Assembly (NCBI GenBank): GCA_966185765.1
Contig: CBIFVZ010000005.1
Location: 36,104 to 100,103 of the forward strand
Direction of reading: 5' to 3'
Length of the DNA stretch: 64,000 nt
DNA from: CBIFVZ01 sp966185765
GTDB lineage: Bacteria > Pseudomonadota > Gammaproteobacteria > Enterobacterales > Enterobacteriaceae
In this document: positions 35,756 to 45,197 of the stretch, piece after piece
How positions within the stretch are numbered: position 1 is the first letter of the stretch
Layout: every line of letters begins with the position of its first letter
Translations under genes and position numbers: made by a program
The notes under the pieces: model-generated
What the model was told of the DNA's origin: nothing
The model's input: only the letters and a program-made list of their open reading frames with translations
Databases searched by the model: none

Positions 35756-37470
35756 TACTTGCCCTGCTCTTTTGTAATCCATTGGCGAATCACCAGCGCA
35801 ATCACCTGCGGCTCCTGATCGGCCATGTTACGAATGTTCTGGCTGTGGATTTCGGTTTCCGTACGCAACTGCGCACGGGCGCTTTCTTCCAGTTCGGCGC
35901 GGGTGTTCTGACGCGGTGCTTCCGGCTGTGCCTTCTGCGCTTCTTTTTCAGCTTCGATGCGCAGACGCGTCAGCTCGCGCTGTTTCTCCAGCTGTGGGCG
36001 AATACCCATGCGCCACAGCAGGAAGACCACCAGCAGTACCAGCAAGTAGCGCGCTGCCGTCATCATCTGATCGAAGAACCTGTCCTGCTGCCAGAACGGC
36101 AGTTCGGCATTGAATTCACTGTTGTCACTAAACGGTGAGTTCACCACGCTCAGGTGGTCGCCACGGTCTTCGGAATACCCCATTGCGCCACGTACCAGCT
36201 GATTAATCTGGTCCATCTGCGCCTGGGTCAGCGCGACCGCCTTGCCTTCTTCATCGTGGGTATAGTTCACCACCACCGCAACAGACAGGCGTTCAATCGC
36301 CCCTTTGCCACGTTTGGTGTGGGTCAACGTGCGGTCAACTTCGTAGTTGGCGGTTTCATCGCTGCGGTTGTTGTACGGGCCGGTCTGCGTCGCGGCTGTC
36401 GTTTGCGTGTTATTGCCTGCGGCGGCATTGTTATTGCCAGCGTTAGCATTGCCCTGGCCCTGTGCTGCCGGGGTTTCAATCGGTGCACTCGGCGGTGGCG
36501 CAGGCTGGTTGCTCAGCGCACCCGGTACACCGCCCACAGAACCCATGCCAGCCTGCTGGCTCTGGCTGGTCTGGCGGCTACGCAGCGCCATTTTTTCCGG
36601 GCTGTTGTTCGGCTGATACTGTTCTGCGGTCTGCTCGTGGGTGGAGAAATCAACCTGCGCGGTTACCTGCGCGTGCACATTCTGGCTACCGAGCATCGGC
36701 GCAAGGATGGACTGAATGCGCTGCTGATAGTCAGCTTCCACTTCAGCGACGTATTTCAGCTGTGAGGCGTTCAGTGACTGTTCGTCACCACCGGACTGGG
36801 TCAGCAGGCGACCGTTCTGGTCGACTACCGTCACATTGCCCACCGGCAGGCCCGGTACTGCGCTTGATACCATATAGGCAATCGCGCTCACCTGACCGTT
36901 GTCCATTGCACGGCCCGGATACAGGTTCAACGTAACAGACGCGGTCGGCTGCTTCTGCTCACGCACAAACAGTGAAGGTTTGGGGATAGCCAGGTGTACG
37001 CGCGCATTGCGCACCGGGCCAAGCGTTTCCATAGTACGGGCAAGCTCGCCTTCCAGCGCACGCTGGTAGTTAACCTGCTCACTGAACTGGCTGATGCCGA
37101 ATTTTTCTTTGTCCAGCAGCTCAAAACCAACAGCGCCGCCTTTCGGCAGCCCCTGCTGGGCCAGTTTCAGACGCGCGTCATGCACCTTATCAGCCGGAAC
37201 CATAATCGCGCCGCCGGTATTGCTAAAACGGTACGGTACGTTCATCTGTTCGAGCTGCGCGATAACGGCGCCGCCATCCTGATCGCTGATATTGCTGTAA
37301 AGCACGCGGTAATCAGGTGACCTGGCCCATAGCAGGGCAGCAATAATCACGGCGACCGCCGCCGCTATGGAAACGAGTAAAAGAAGTCTGGGGTTCGCAC
37401 GAAAACGTTCCAGTTGGGCCATGAAGCCCGCAGTTTTGTCCGTGTTGATGCCGTTTGACTGGCCACTCAT
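35755..37470 (-). CDS. fliF: MS-ring protein FliF
   Basis: 571 residues from the ATG at 37470, which has AGGA 9 nt upstream and gives a normal length. A longer frame to 37554 adds 28 unlikely residues. Membrane segments near residues 31-50 and 450-468 flank ring-building domains (PDYRVLYSNISDQDGG, GISQFSEQVNYQRALEGELARTMETL) and a low-complexity Asn/Ala/Gln-rich insertion. The C-terminal tail (DQEPQVIALVIRQWI) binds FliG. It is the first flagellar structure to assemble. It is transcribed away from fliE. Confidence 0.96.
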   Translation of the reverse strand: MSGQSNGINTDKTAGFMAQLERFRANPRLLLLVSIAAAVAVIIAALLWARSPDYRVLYSNISDQDGGAVIAQLEQMNVPYRFSNTGGAIMVPADKVHDARLKLAQQGLPKGGAVGFELLDKEKFGISQFSEQVNYQRALEGELARTMETLGPVRNARVHLAIPKPSLFVREQKQPTASVTLNLYPGRAMDNGQVSAIAYMVSSAVPGLPVGNVTVVDQNGRLLTQSGGDEQSLNASQLKYVAEVEADYQQRIQSILAPMLGSQNVHAQVTAQVDFSTHEQTAEQYQPNNSPEKMALRSRQTSQSQQAGMGSVGGVPGALSNQPAPPPSAPIETPAAQGQGNANAGNNNAAAGNNTQTTAATQTGPYNNRSDETANYEVDRTLTHTKRGKGAIERLSVAVVVNYTHDEEGKAVALTQAQMDQINQLVRGAMGYSEDRGDHLSVVNSPFSDNSEFNAELPFWQQDRFFDQMMTAARYLLVLLVVFLLWRMGIRPQLEKQRELTRLRIEAEKEAQKAQPEAPRQNTRAELEESARAQLRTETEIHSQNIRNMADQEPQVIALVIRQWITKEQGK

Positions 37471-37760
37471 GCCATATTCCTGCCTGATAATCTTAATGAA
37501 GCGCTTCGCAATAATGTGTTGCACGTGGTTTGCCCGATACTCAGGGTCACACACATTACCGTCTGACTTCGGGGCACATATTATTTGCGATCTCGGCCGA
37601 GTTTGATGGGCGGATAAGCCCCGCTTTTTGGCTGCTTTTACCGGCTTTGATTAGATTCCCCTGTGTTATGGTGCGTACCTCTGATATTGGCCTCATTTCA
37701 TCAGGCTAAAAATTGCGCAATCCGCGCACAAATCGGACATTGTGTTTTAAGGTGAGAAAT
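37471..37760. promoter_or_regulatory. Divergent fliF/fliE promoter region
   Basis: 290 bases between the divergent starts, the same arrangement as in E. coli where FlhDC activates both sides. I could not fix individual -35/-10 or FlhDC boxes with confidence. Confidence 0.5.
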
Positions 37761-38102
37761 ATGGCCGTTCCGGCAATAAGTAGTGTTGTTGATAACATGC
37801 AGGCGCTGGCTGCACAGGCCTCGGGCGGCATCCAGTCCCCGGCGTTCGGCCGCACCAGTGCCGTGCAGGACAAAAGCGAAACGCGCTTTTCTGACGTATT
37901 AATGGATAGCGTAAAGAGCCTGAACGACGTTCAGGTCACAGCGAAGACGCAGACCGAGAAATTTATGCTGGGCGCCACGGATGTCACCCTGAACGATGTG
38001 ATGGTAGGGATGCAGAAATCGTCTCTGGCTCTGAATCTCGGCGTGCAGGTGCGCAACAAACTGGTCAGCGCGTACCAGGAAATTATGAGCATGCCGGTTT
38101 AA
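37761..38102 (+). CDS. fliE: Hook-basal body junction protein FliE
   Basis: 113 residues from the ATG at 37761, which is preceded by AAGGTGAG. Upstream in-frame codons lack family support. The C-terminal half matches FliE strongly (QTEKFMLGATDVTLNDVM, VQVRNKLVSAYQEIMSMPV). It connects the MS ring and export gate to the rod. Single-gene transcript, followed by hairpins. Confidence 0.96.
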   Translation: MAVPAISSVVDNMQALAAQASGGIQSPAFGRTSAVQDKSETRFSDVLMDSVKSLNDVQVTAKTQTEKFMLGATDVTLNDVMVGMQKSSLALNLGVQVRNKLVSAYQEIMSMPV

Positions 38103-38119
38103 GCCCGGTTTGCATCATA

Positions 38120-38139
38120 AAGGGGCCGAAAGGCCCCTT
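38120..38139 (+). other. Hairpin after fliE (first of two alike)
   Basis: AAGGGGCC-GAAA-GGCCCCTT: 8-bp perfect stem with a GNRA tetraloop, 18 nt after fliE. No strong T-run, so it may be a weak terminator or an mRNA-stabilising element. Confidence 0.6.
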
Positions 38140-38280
38140 GAGACTGATGCCTTACCTCATCCTGTATCAGACAGGGTGAATAATACCCAATAAAAAATAA
38201 GGAAAATCAATTCATTGATTTTCGCCTGCTAACCACAAAGAAGGAAAAACCACGTTTTTTCCTTCTCTGTCAGCAATCTG

Positions 38281-38303
38281 AAGGGGCCGAAAGGCCCTTT
38301 TTG
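38281..38303 (+). terminator. Intrinsic terminator downstream of fliE (second of two alike hairpins)
   Basis: AAGGGGCC-GAAA-GGCCC followed by five T. The same stem and loop as the hairpin at 38120, but here with a T-run. Confidence 0.75.
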
Positions 38304-38583
38304 TTATTTACGTCTTGTCATCGCGACTATCTCAGGGCTTGCCCACTGCTAAATACATGTAAGCCGCTTCACCGTTAAAATGCCACCTTCACCTCAGGCG
38401 AAGCGCATCCGTCATAAGGCAGACAAAAAAACTAACGATAACGGTTAATGACGAATAACAGCTAAAAACTCTCGCTCTTAAAACATAAAAATTTGGCAGA
38501 AGAAGACGTCAACCTTCACGGCACACGCTGCATAGCAAATGTGAACGCTTTCCTCCCTGCTTATCACGCAAGTCAGACATAAA
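38304..38583. other. Non-coding region between fliE and cheW
   Basis: Convergent 3' ends of fliE and cheW leave a gene-free stretch of about 545 bases (38103-38648) that holds three hairpins. Between them I see no reading frame or repeat that I can support. Confidence 0.5.
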
Positions 38584-38613
38584 AAAACGCGCGGCCCTGA
38601 GGCCACGCGTTTT
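38584..38613 (-). terminator. Terminator of the motAB-cheAW transcript
   Basis: On the minus strand a stem ACGCG.GGCC / GGCC.CGCGT with one mismatch and loop TCAG is followed by seven T (seven A at 38581-38587 on the plus strand), 36 nt after the cheW stop. Confidence 0.8.
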
Positions 38614-38648
38614 AGTCACTTAGCGCTGATTCACGCAAACCCACGTCG

Positions 38649-39164
38649 TTACAGCGCGTGCGCGCCCGCATCATTGTGAATTTTATCCACCAGTTCCATC
38701 TCTTCGCTGCTCAGCAGCTTCTCGATATCGACCAGGATAATCATGCGCTCATCCACTGCACCAAGTCCCATCAGGTACTCGGTCGACAGCGTCACGGAAA
38801 ACTCCGGCGCCGGTTTAATCTGCTCGGTGGTCAACGACAGTACGTCGGACACGCCGTCCACCACAATGCCCACTACACGCTGGTTCACGTTCAGTACGAT
38901 AACCACCGTGTTGTTGTCGTAGCGGATGTTTTCCTGGGCAAACTTCACACGCAGGTCAACAATCGGCACGATAATGCCGCGCAGGTTGGTTACGCCTTTA
39001 ATAAAGTCTGGCGTATTTGCGATACGGGTTACGCGATCGTAACCGCGAATTTCCTGCACTTTAAGAATTTCAAGGCCATATTCTTCCTGGCCCAGTGCGA
39101 AAATCAGGTACTCCTGGCCAAGGTTTTCAACCGCCATCTGGTTGTCTGAAGCCATGCTCATCAT
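38649..39164 (-). CDS. cheW: Chemotaxis coupling protein CheW
   Basis: 171 residues (E. coli 167). Typical SH3-like CheW fold segments: EYLIFALGQEEYGLEILKVQEIRGY, FIKGVTNLRGIIVPIVDLR and VVGIVVDGVSDVLSL. It bridges chemoreceptors and CheA. AGGAG lies 8 nt before the first ATG. Last gene of the mot-che run. Confidence 0.97.
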   Translation of the reverse strand: MMSMASDNQMAVENLGQEYLIFALGQEEYGLEILKVQEIRGYDRVTRIANTPDFIKGVTNLRGIIVPIVDLRVKFAQENIRYDNNTVVIVLNVNQRVVGIVVDGVSDVLSLTTEQIKPAPEFSVTLSTEYLMGLGAVDERMIILVDIEKLLSSEEMELVDKIHNDAGAHAL

Positions 39165-39191
39165 GTTGATATCTCCTGGATAGCGCGGCCG

Positions 39192-41210
39192 TCACTCGGT
39201 GACGTCAGCGATACGTTTGTCACGACACAGTTGTGGCAACGCGGCCACGTCCACAATCAGGGCAACGCTGCCATCTCCCAGAATGGTGGCGGCGGAAATG
39301 CCGGGAACTTTGCGGTAATTCATTTCAAGGTTTTTCACGACCACCTGGTGCTGGCCGATTAGCTGATCAACCAGCAGCGCATAGCGGCGGCCCGCGCTTT
39401 GCAGGATGACCGCAATGGCTTTGCCAGGCTCAGTCTGGGCACCGTCGATGTCCAGCACTTCGTGCAGTTGCACCAGCGGCAGATACTCTTCGCGTACCTG
39501 AAGCATCAGCTCACCACCGGCCATCGGATGCAGTGCTTTTTCCTGCGGTTGCAGAGACTCCATCACCGCATTAAGCGGCAGGATGAAGGTTTCATCACCC
39601 ACGCGTACAGACATCCCGTCAAGGATGGCGAGCGTTAGCGGCAGAATAATGCGGATAGTGGAACCTTTGTCCTTCTCAGAACGGATTTCCACGTAACCAC
39701 CCATATCCTGGATGTTACGTTTCACCACGTCCATGCCGACACCGCGGCCAGACACATCGGTCACTTTCTCTGCGGTGGAGAAGCCCGGCGCAAAAATAAG
39801 CATCCACACTTCTTCATCGCTGATGTTTTCATTGATATCCATGCCCTGAGACATCGCACGCGCCAGGATACGCTCACGGTTAAGCCCGGCACCATCGTCA
39901 ATCACTTCGATAACAATGTTGCCACCCTGGTGTTCGGCGGAAAGGATAAGATTCCCTTTCGCCGATTTACCTTTGGCGCGGCGGGTTTCACTGTCTTCAA
40001 TACCGTGGTCGATACTGTTACGCACCAGGTGCGTCAGCGGATCGATGATGCGCTCAATCAGGCTCTTATCCAGTTCAGCAGAACCGCCGCGCTGGGTCAG
40101 TTCTACCTGCTTGTTGAGCTTGCCCGCCAGATCACGCACCAGGCGCGGGAAGCGGCTGAAGACATACTCCATCGGCATCATACGAATCGACATCACCGAT
40201 TCCTGCAGGTCGCGCGCGTTGCGCTCCAGCTGACCGATGCTGTTGAGTAAATCACCATGAATCGCCGGGTCGAGCGAAGTGGAAAGTTGAGACAACATCG
40301 ACTGGGTGATGATTAGCTCGCCCACCTGGTTGATAATCTGGTCAACCTTTTCGACCGCAACGCGAATACTGCTGGACTCCTGGCCTGCACTGCGCGGCGC
40401 GCGAGCAGGCGGCGCGCTTTTCTGAGCCGTTGCCACAGGCGCAGGCTTTTCAACTGGCGCGGCCACAACCGGCTCAGGCGCAGCAACAGGCTGGACAACG
40501 GCAGGCTGTTCAGGCGCGGTGGCTGCGCCCTGCACAATGGAGATTTGATCGGGTTCGATAATAAAGCACATCACCGCGATGATATCGTCGGCTGGCGTCG
40601 GGGTATCGAGCGTGACAACCAGTGCGTCACCCTGCTTTTCATGCCCAACAACGGTTCCGAGATTGCCCAGCTCTTCGAGCAGCAATTCGCACTCGTTTTC
40701 TTTAAGCTTTGTGAGCGTGACCGTCAGGTGTGCTTCATTTACTGAGGAAGGTGCGCAAGGCGCTTCTACGACAGGGGCGGCAACGGATGCGGGTGCAACA
40801 GGTGCTTTCCCCTCTTTCGCCGCTTTGTTTTCCAGCGCCAGCTCACGCAGAGCCTGGCAGATGTACTCAAAGCTTGCGCCGTCCGGCTCCTGGGAAGATT
40901 TATAGGCCTCTAATTGATCGTGCATAATATCTTTAGTTTCCAGAAACAGGTTGATGATGTCGCCATTTAGCGCCAGCTCACCGGTGCGGGCTTCGTCCAG
41001 TAGGTTTTCCAGCAGGTGTGTTGTCTCCTGCAATACGGTAAAACCGAACGTACCTGCACCGCCTTTTATTGAGTGGGCCGAGCGGAAAATCGCGTTCATC
41101 AACTCCTTTTCAGGTGCCTGTGGATCCAGCTCCAACAGGTGCTGCTCCATATCAGCCAGGAGCTCGTCGGCCTCATCGAAGAATGTCTGATAAAAGTCAC
41201 TAATATCCAT
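39192..41210 (-). CDS. cheA: Chemotaxis histidine kinase CheA
   Basis: 672 residues (E. coli 654). Domains in order: HPt with phospho-acceptor His46 (FRSAHSIKGGAGTFGF), CheY/CheB-binding P2 domain, an Ala/Pro/Val-rich linker longer than in E. coli, dimerisation, ATP-binding domain (N-box LTHLVRNSIDHGIE, G-boxes DDGAGL and VSGRGVGMDVV) and a CheW-like C-terminal domain. Kinase activity is set by the receptors. An internal Met in the IMHDQLEAY segment corresponds to the alternative start of the short form in E. coli. Confidence 0.98.
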   Translation of the reverse strand: MDISDFYQTFFDEADELLADMEQHLLELDPQAPEKELMNAIFRSAHSIKGGAGTFGFTVLQETTHLLENLLDEARTGELALNGDIINLFLETKDIMHDQLEAYKSSQEPDGASFEYICQALRELALENKAAKEGKAPVAPASVAAPVVEAPCAPSSVNEAHLTVTLTKLKENECELLLEELGNLGTVVGHEKQGDALVVTLDTPTPADDIIAVMCFIIEPDQISIVQGAATAPEQPAVVQPVAAPEPVVAAPVEKPAPVATAQKSAPPARAPRSAGQESSSIRVAVEKVDQIINQVGELIITQSMLSQLSTSLDPAIHGDLLNSIGQLERNARDLQESVMSIRMMPMEYVFSRFPRLVRDLAGKLNKQVELTQRGGSAELDKSLIERIIDPLTHLVRNSIDHGIEDSETRRAKGKSAKGNLILSAEHQGGNIVIEVIDDGAGLNRERILARAMSQGMDINENISDEEVWMLIFAPGFSTAEKVTDVSGRGVGMDVVKRNIQDMGGYVEIRSEKDKGSTIRIILPLTLAILDGMSVRVGDETFILPLNAVMESLQPQEKALHPMAGGELMLQVREEYLPLVQLHEVLDIDGAQTEPGKAIAVILQSAGRRYALLVDQLIGQHQVVVKNLEMNYRKVPGISAATILGDGSVALIVDVAALPQLCRDKRIADVTE

Positions 41211-41236
41211 AATCGCTCGCGCCCTCTGTTCCTGTA

Positions 41237-42151
41237 TTACATCGCCGGAGCGACGCTTTCCTGAATCTGCTGTACGCCATTCGGATCGTCCTCATTCAGA
41301 GAAACATTCTGTACGTCGCTACCGTTGTTTTCATTCAGGATTTCATTCTCTTTGTCTTTCGTCAGAATCAGAATACTGATGCGACGGTTGCTGGGGTCAT
41401 CCCCGGAGACGTTCTTTAAATTCATCGAGTCTGCCATGCCCACCACGCGCAGCACTTTGTCTGAGGCCAGCCCACCCGTGACCAGTTCCCGACGCGAGGC
41501 GTTAGCACGATCGGCAGAAAGCTCCCAGTTGCTATAGCCACGCTCGCCGGTCACAAATGGCGTGTCGTCGGTGTGGCCAGACAGGCTAATGCGGTTGGGG
41601 ATATCGTTCAGAACCGGCGCGATGGCGCGCAGGATATCCCGCATGTATGGCTCAACCTCTTTATTACCGCTGCGGAACATCGGGCGCTGCTGGCTATCCA
41701 CAATCTGAATACGCAGGCCGTCGTCCAGCAATTTGATTTTCAGGTTCGGTTGCAGCTCACGCAGGCGCGGGTCATTTTTAATTAACTGATCGAGACGCTC
41801 ACGCACGCGGCTCAGGCCCTGCATATCACGCTGGCGACTGCTTTCCGCGCGACGTTTTTGCACTTCGCCCTGAACTTTCAACATATCGTCGCCGCCGCCT
41901 GGAATAACGCTATCGCTAAGGCTGAAACGGTCACCGTTCGACATCGCCGCCTTAAGCGGCATTTTGAAGTATTCGGCTATCTGCTGGCGTTCTTCTGGTG
42001 TTGCCATCGACAGTAACCACATGACCAGAAAGAACGCCATCATTGCGGTCATGAAGTCGGCGTAGGCAATCTTCCACGAACCACCGTGGTGGCCATGCCC
42101 GTGGGACTTGCGCTTTTTTACGATAATGACCGGATGGTCTTTCTTCTTCAT
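41237..42151 (-). CDS. motB: Flagellar stator protein MotB
   Basis: 304 residues. His-rich N terminus, one membrane helix with proton-carrying Asp32 (YADFMTAMMAFFLVMWLL), plug region and an OmpA-type peptidoglycan-binding domain (LSGHTDDTPF, SADRANASRRELV). Anchors the stator to the cell wall. Six bases separate it from motA. Confidence 0.97.
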   Translation of the reverse strand: MKKKDHPVIIVKKRKSHGHGHHGGSWKIAYADFMTAMMAFFLVMWLLSMATPEERQQIAEYFKMPLKAAMSNGDRFSLSDSVIPGGGDDMLKVQGEVQKRRAESSRQRDMQGLSRVRERLDQLIKNDPRLRELQPNLKIKLLDDGLRIQIVDSQQRPMFRSGNKEVEPYMRDILRAIAPVLNDIPNRISLSGHTDDTPFVTGERGYSNWELSADRANASRRELVTGGLASDKVLRVVGMADSMNLKNVSGDDPSNRRISILILTKDKENEILNENNGSDVQNVSLNEDDPNGVQQIQESVAPAM

Positions 42152-42157
42152 GACCGG

Positions 42158-43033
42158 TTATTCCGCTGCTGCGCCGGGTTTTTTCACCGCACGCACATGC
42201 TCTTCAAGCTCGGTAAAGGACGGGCGTTCCGTGGAGTACAGCGTCTTACGGCCAAACTCGACGGAAATCTGCGGCGCATAGCCATGAATGCTCGACAGCA
42301 GCGTGACTTTGATGCACTGCATCATCTTAATGTTCTCACTACTCTTTTGGCGCAGCAGGGTGGCCAGCGGCAGGATAAAGCCGTAAGCCAGCAAAATACC
42401 GAGGAAAGTGCCCACCATGGCGTGAGCAATCAACGCGCCCAGTTCTGCTGCCGGGCGATCGGCGGCGGCCAGGGCGTTAACGACCCCCATTACTGCCGCA
42501 ACAATACCAAATGCAGGGAAAGCATCGCCGACCTGGTTAAGGCTGCTGGCCGGGATTTCGTCTTCGCTTTCGCAGGTTTCAATTTCTTCATCCATGAGCG
42601 CTTCGATTTCAAACGCGTTCATGTTGCCGCTTATCATCAGACGCAGATAATCGACAATAAAATCCATCAGTTGCTTGTCTTCAAGCAGGCGCGGATACGC
42701 AGAGAAAATCTGGCTGCTGGCGGGATCTTCGATGTCTGACTCCAGCGACATCATGCCGTTCTGACGACCTTTGGTCAGCAGCAAATACATCAGCGCCATC
42801 AGGTCCATGTACATTTCTTTGTTGTACTTTGAACCCCGGAACAGACGCGGGAACGACTTCATGGTGGCGCGAATAGCTTTACCGTTGTTACCGACCACAA
42901 ACGCGCCGACGCCAGCGCCGCCGATAATAAGGATTTCAGTGGGCTGCCACAGCGCGCCAAGCTGGCCGCCTGACAAGACAAACCCACCAAAAACACAAGC
43001 AAATACAATGAAATAACCGATAAGAACTAACAC
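42158..43033 (-). CDS. motA: Flagellar stator protein MotA
   Basis: 291 residues. GTG start with AAGGAA 5 nt upstream, as in E. coli where motA also uses GTG. Four membrane helices, and cytoplasmic loop residues Arg90 and Glu98 that contact FliG are both present. Proline after helix three lies in DAFPAFGIVAAVMG. With MotB it forms the proton-driven stator. The probable FliA promoter for this gene lies inside flhC. Confidence 0.97.
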   Translation of the reverse strand: MLVLIGYFIVFACVFGGFVLSGGQLGALWQPTEILIIGGAGVGAFVVGNNGKAIRATMKSFPRLFRGSKYNKEMYMDLMALMYLLLTKGRQNGMMSLESDIEDPASSQIFSAYPRLLEDKQLMDFIVDYLRLMISGNMNAFEIEALMDEEIETCESEDEIPASSLNQVGDAFPAFGIVAAVMGVVNALAAADRPAAELGALIAHAMVGTFLGILLAYGFILPLATLLRQKSSENIKMMQCIKVTLLSSIHGYAPQISVEFGRKTLYSTERPSFTELEEHVRAVKKPGAAAE

Positions 43034-43091
43034 GCGATTTCCTTAGCGACCCGATTCTTTTACACAAATGCTTCCCGAACAACAGGACGGA

Positions 43092-43724
43092 TTACGCCCC
43101 GTGGGCATTACATGCCCCACTGGCCAGTCCAGGAGAGGCGGTGTGCCACTCGTGCTCATCCAGCTTCAGTTGGCTTAAAAGGTTATCGGCCGCTTCGTCG
43201 GAAAGTTTACTTTTTTTCACCGCTCGAGATGGCGGGTTGCACAAACTGCACACGAAGCCGTGTTTTGGCTGGTAGCTATAGACAATGAAAGCGCCCTTAC
43301 AGCAGGTGCACTCGGTCCTGTCGAGCATTCCGCTGTCAATAAAACGCAGCAGCGTCCAGGCACGGGTCAGACCCAGCACCGGCTCTTCGCCAGGATTATG
43401 CGGCGGGCACTGCTCCAGATACAGACGGTACGCCTTGATGATCGCTTCGATCGGGCGACACTTGTCCGTTTTAAGCAGATATAAATAGATGTTGTAGAAC
43501 ATTGATGAGTGAATGTTCTGCTCCCACGCCATAAACCAGTCTACTGAGAAAGGCAACATGCCTTTAGGCGGCGGTGCACCGCGCAACTCTTTATAGAGTT
43601 TAAGAAGACGCCCGCGGCTGAGGCTGGTTTCGCTCTCAAGAATTTGCAGGCGTGCCCCCAGGGAAATCAGCTCCATAGCCAGCTGAATGTCCTGGATCTC
43701 ACGAAGAATACTTTTCTCACACAT
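43092..43724 (-). CDS. flhC: Flagellar master regulator subunit FlhC
   Basis: 210 residues, about 18 more than E. coli FlhC owing to a longer C terminus. Matches through DIQLAMELISLGARLQILESETSLSRGRLLKLYKELRG and GMLPFSVDWFMAWEQN. The zinc ligands are in CTCCKG and CSLCNPPSRAVK. With FlhD it forms the FlhD4C2 activator of class 2 flagellar genes. It starts one base after the flhD stop. Its 3' part contains a sigma-28 promoter for the mot-che genes. Confidence 0.97.
   Translation of the reverse strand: MCEKSILREIQDIQLAMELISLGARLQILESETSLSRGRLLKLYKELRGAPPPKGMLPFSVDWFMAWEQNIHSSMFYNIYLYLLKTDKCRPIEAIIKAYRLYLEQCPPHNPGEEPVLGLTRAWTLLRFIDSGMLDRTECTCCKGAFIVYSYQPKHGFVCSLCNPPSRAVKKSKLSDEAADNLLSQLKLDEHEWHTASPGLASGACNAHGA
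43183..43209 (-). promoter_or_regulatory. Sigma-28 (FliA) promoter inside flhC, for motAB-cheAW
   Basis: On the minus strand: TAAACTTT, 11 nt, GCCGATAA (plus-strand boxes TTATCGGC at 43183-43190 and AAAGTTTA at 43202-43209). 15 of 16 consensus bases with exact spacing. It lies about 150 nt before motA, inside the codons for the FlhC C-terminal region. No such element was found in the flhC-motA gap. Confidence 0.82.
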
Positions 43725-43725
43725 G

Positions 43726-44076
43726 TCAGGACATTCTCTTAGAAGCAGGCATTTCCGGTTCCGTCAGTGAACTGAGCAGATCGGTCGATAACAGAATACC
43801 GGCGTGAATTTGCTGAAGGCCATCAATGCGTGACTCTTTGGTCAGGCGATCGATAACCCCTTCTTCGTCAAAGCGCAGCCGGCAAATAAGCTGGTTGGTG
43901 GTTGACAGTTTGATCAACTGTGAGAGCGACAGCTCTTTAAGCGTAGCGATCGTGGACTCGTTCAAACCCAGTCTGAAACTTGCAGCGACTTCATCTTCCA
44001 TAATCAAGCGTTGAGCCAGTAACAGATAAGAGAGATTAATGTTATGAATGCTCTGAAGCTGTTTATCAATATTCAT
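43726..44076 (-). CDS. flhD: Flagellar master regulator subunit FlhD
   Basis: 116 residues from the ATG at 44076, which gives the family length. A longer frame to 44187 adds 37 residues with no match. Conserved segments: NINLSYLLLAQRLI, FRLGLNE and ESRIDGLQQIHAGILLSTDLL. With FlhC it forms the master activator of the flagellar cascade. No strong ribosome site is seen. Confidence 0.96.
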   Translation of the reverse strand: MNIDKQLQSIHNINLSYLLLAQRLIMEDEVAASFRLGLNESTIATLKELSLSQLIKLSTTNQLICRLRFDEEGVIDRLTKESRIDGLQQIHAGILLSTDLLSSLTEPEMPASKRMS

Positions 44077-44731
44077 AGTTAATAAAGTGCCAGTTATGAA
44101 ACAGTGCGAAAGATCAGCTAAGTCTTGCCACATTAACAATGAGACTTTACTCATTAACACTGAAACTACATGTTTAACAAATAACAAAGCTGGTGAACTT
44201 GTGAGCTTATTATTGTGATCTGGGAGAGGTTCTTCAATTTTAATTTTGTATTTTTTTTACAATGATTGCGTTTTTTGGAAAGAAACCAGATGTGGCGCTA
44301 TCTGGCGGCAATTGAGAAATATAAATTATAAATTTTGCGTTATTAATAATTAAACCGATCTTAAACATAACAATTTAACATTGTAAATTACAGTAAATCA
44401 TTAATAACAGTAGGTTGCCAGAAAAAGCGGCGGGCCAGGTAAATAGAGCATCTCAGAGAGGTGAATGGTGGGTAAAGAAGTGTTATCTGTTCTTCAGACA
44501 GCGTAATATTTATGAAATGAAGAGAAGTATAAACGAACAATAAATACGCAACAAAAAGCCAGGCTTATTCTTATACTCAAATATAATTGAGAAATATCCT
44601 CATTTCCGTGGTTGTCTAACCATTGCCAAAGCGTAACAGAAATGATCTGTTCTTCAATATCTGATAAACGACATCAACACATGAAAGAATAAGCCAGCAG
44701 CAACAACTGAAATTAAATCCCGTTAACGTTA
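44077..44731. promoter_or_regulatory. Long AT-rich flhDC control region
   Basis: 655 bases between flhD and the end of flgN, far more AT-rich than its neighbours and without a gene. The long untranslated leader and many regulator sites of flhDC in enteric bacteria are expected here. I see several A/T-tracts but could not fix one promoter. No clear terminator follows flgN, so read-through into this region is possible. Confidence 0.6.
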
Positions 44732-45175
44732 TCAGACATTGATATTCAGAGAACGGTTACCGGCCCCATTGCGTGACTGACCGTCAGAACCGTAGACCAT
44801 CTGGCCCACGCGCGTTTTATTCATTACGCTCTGTAATTGCTTGACGTTTTCCTGCTGCTTTTCCAGCAACAGACCGCTGCGTTGATTCAGTTCACTCAGC
44901 GTCATTGTCAGACGATGAATTTGCTGCCAGTGCATCGACAGTTCGCTGATGCCATCGTAAGGCGCACGGACCTGGTGAGCGGTCTCTTCTTCCTGGCGAC
45001 GGGCATCGTAATGCGCAAGTGTAGCCAGAAGACTGCTCTTCTTATCGGTAACCACCTGAAGCGAGACGGGGTCAATCTGCGATCCACTAAGCTGAGTGTT
45101 TTCATCACGCAGCGTTACCTCAAGTTCGCAGAGGGCCCCGTGCATTTTCTCCAGAATAGTTACTAAGTTTTCCAT
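44732..45175 (-). CDS. flgN: Hook-filament protein chaperone FlgN
   Basis: 147 residues, helical, Gln/Leu-rich. It binds FlgK and FlgL (encoded near 54-56 kb) and delivers them to the export gate. It follows flgM by 22 bases, the standard flgMN pair. C-terminal part QLQSVMNKTRVGQMVYG fits the family. Confidence 0.94.
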   Translation of the reverse strand: MENLVTILEKMHGALCELEVTLRDENTQLSGSQIDPVSLQVVTDKKSSLLATLAHYDARRQEEETAHQVRAPYDGISELSMHWQQIHRLTMTLSELNQRSGLLLEKQQENVKQLQSVMNKTRVGQMVYGSDGQSRNGAGNRSLNINV

Positions 45176-45197
45176 AGTGTCTTTCAGTTACGTTGGG

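Noticed and set aside
35756..35782. Longer fliG start
   Set aside because: It lies inside the fliF 3' end; the TAATG overlap at 35755 gives the family start.
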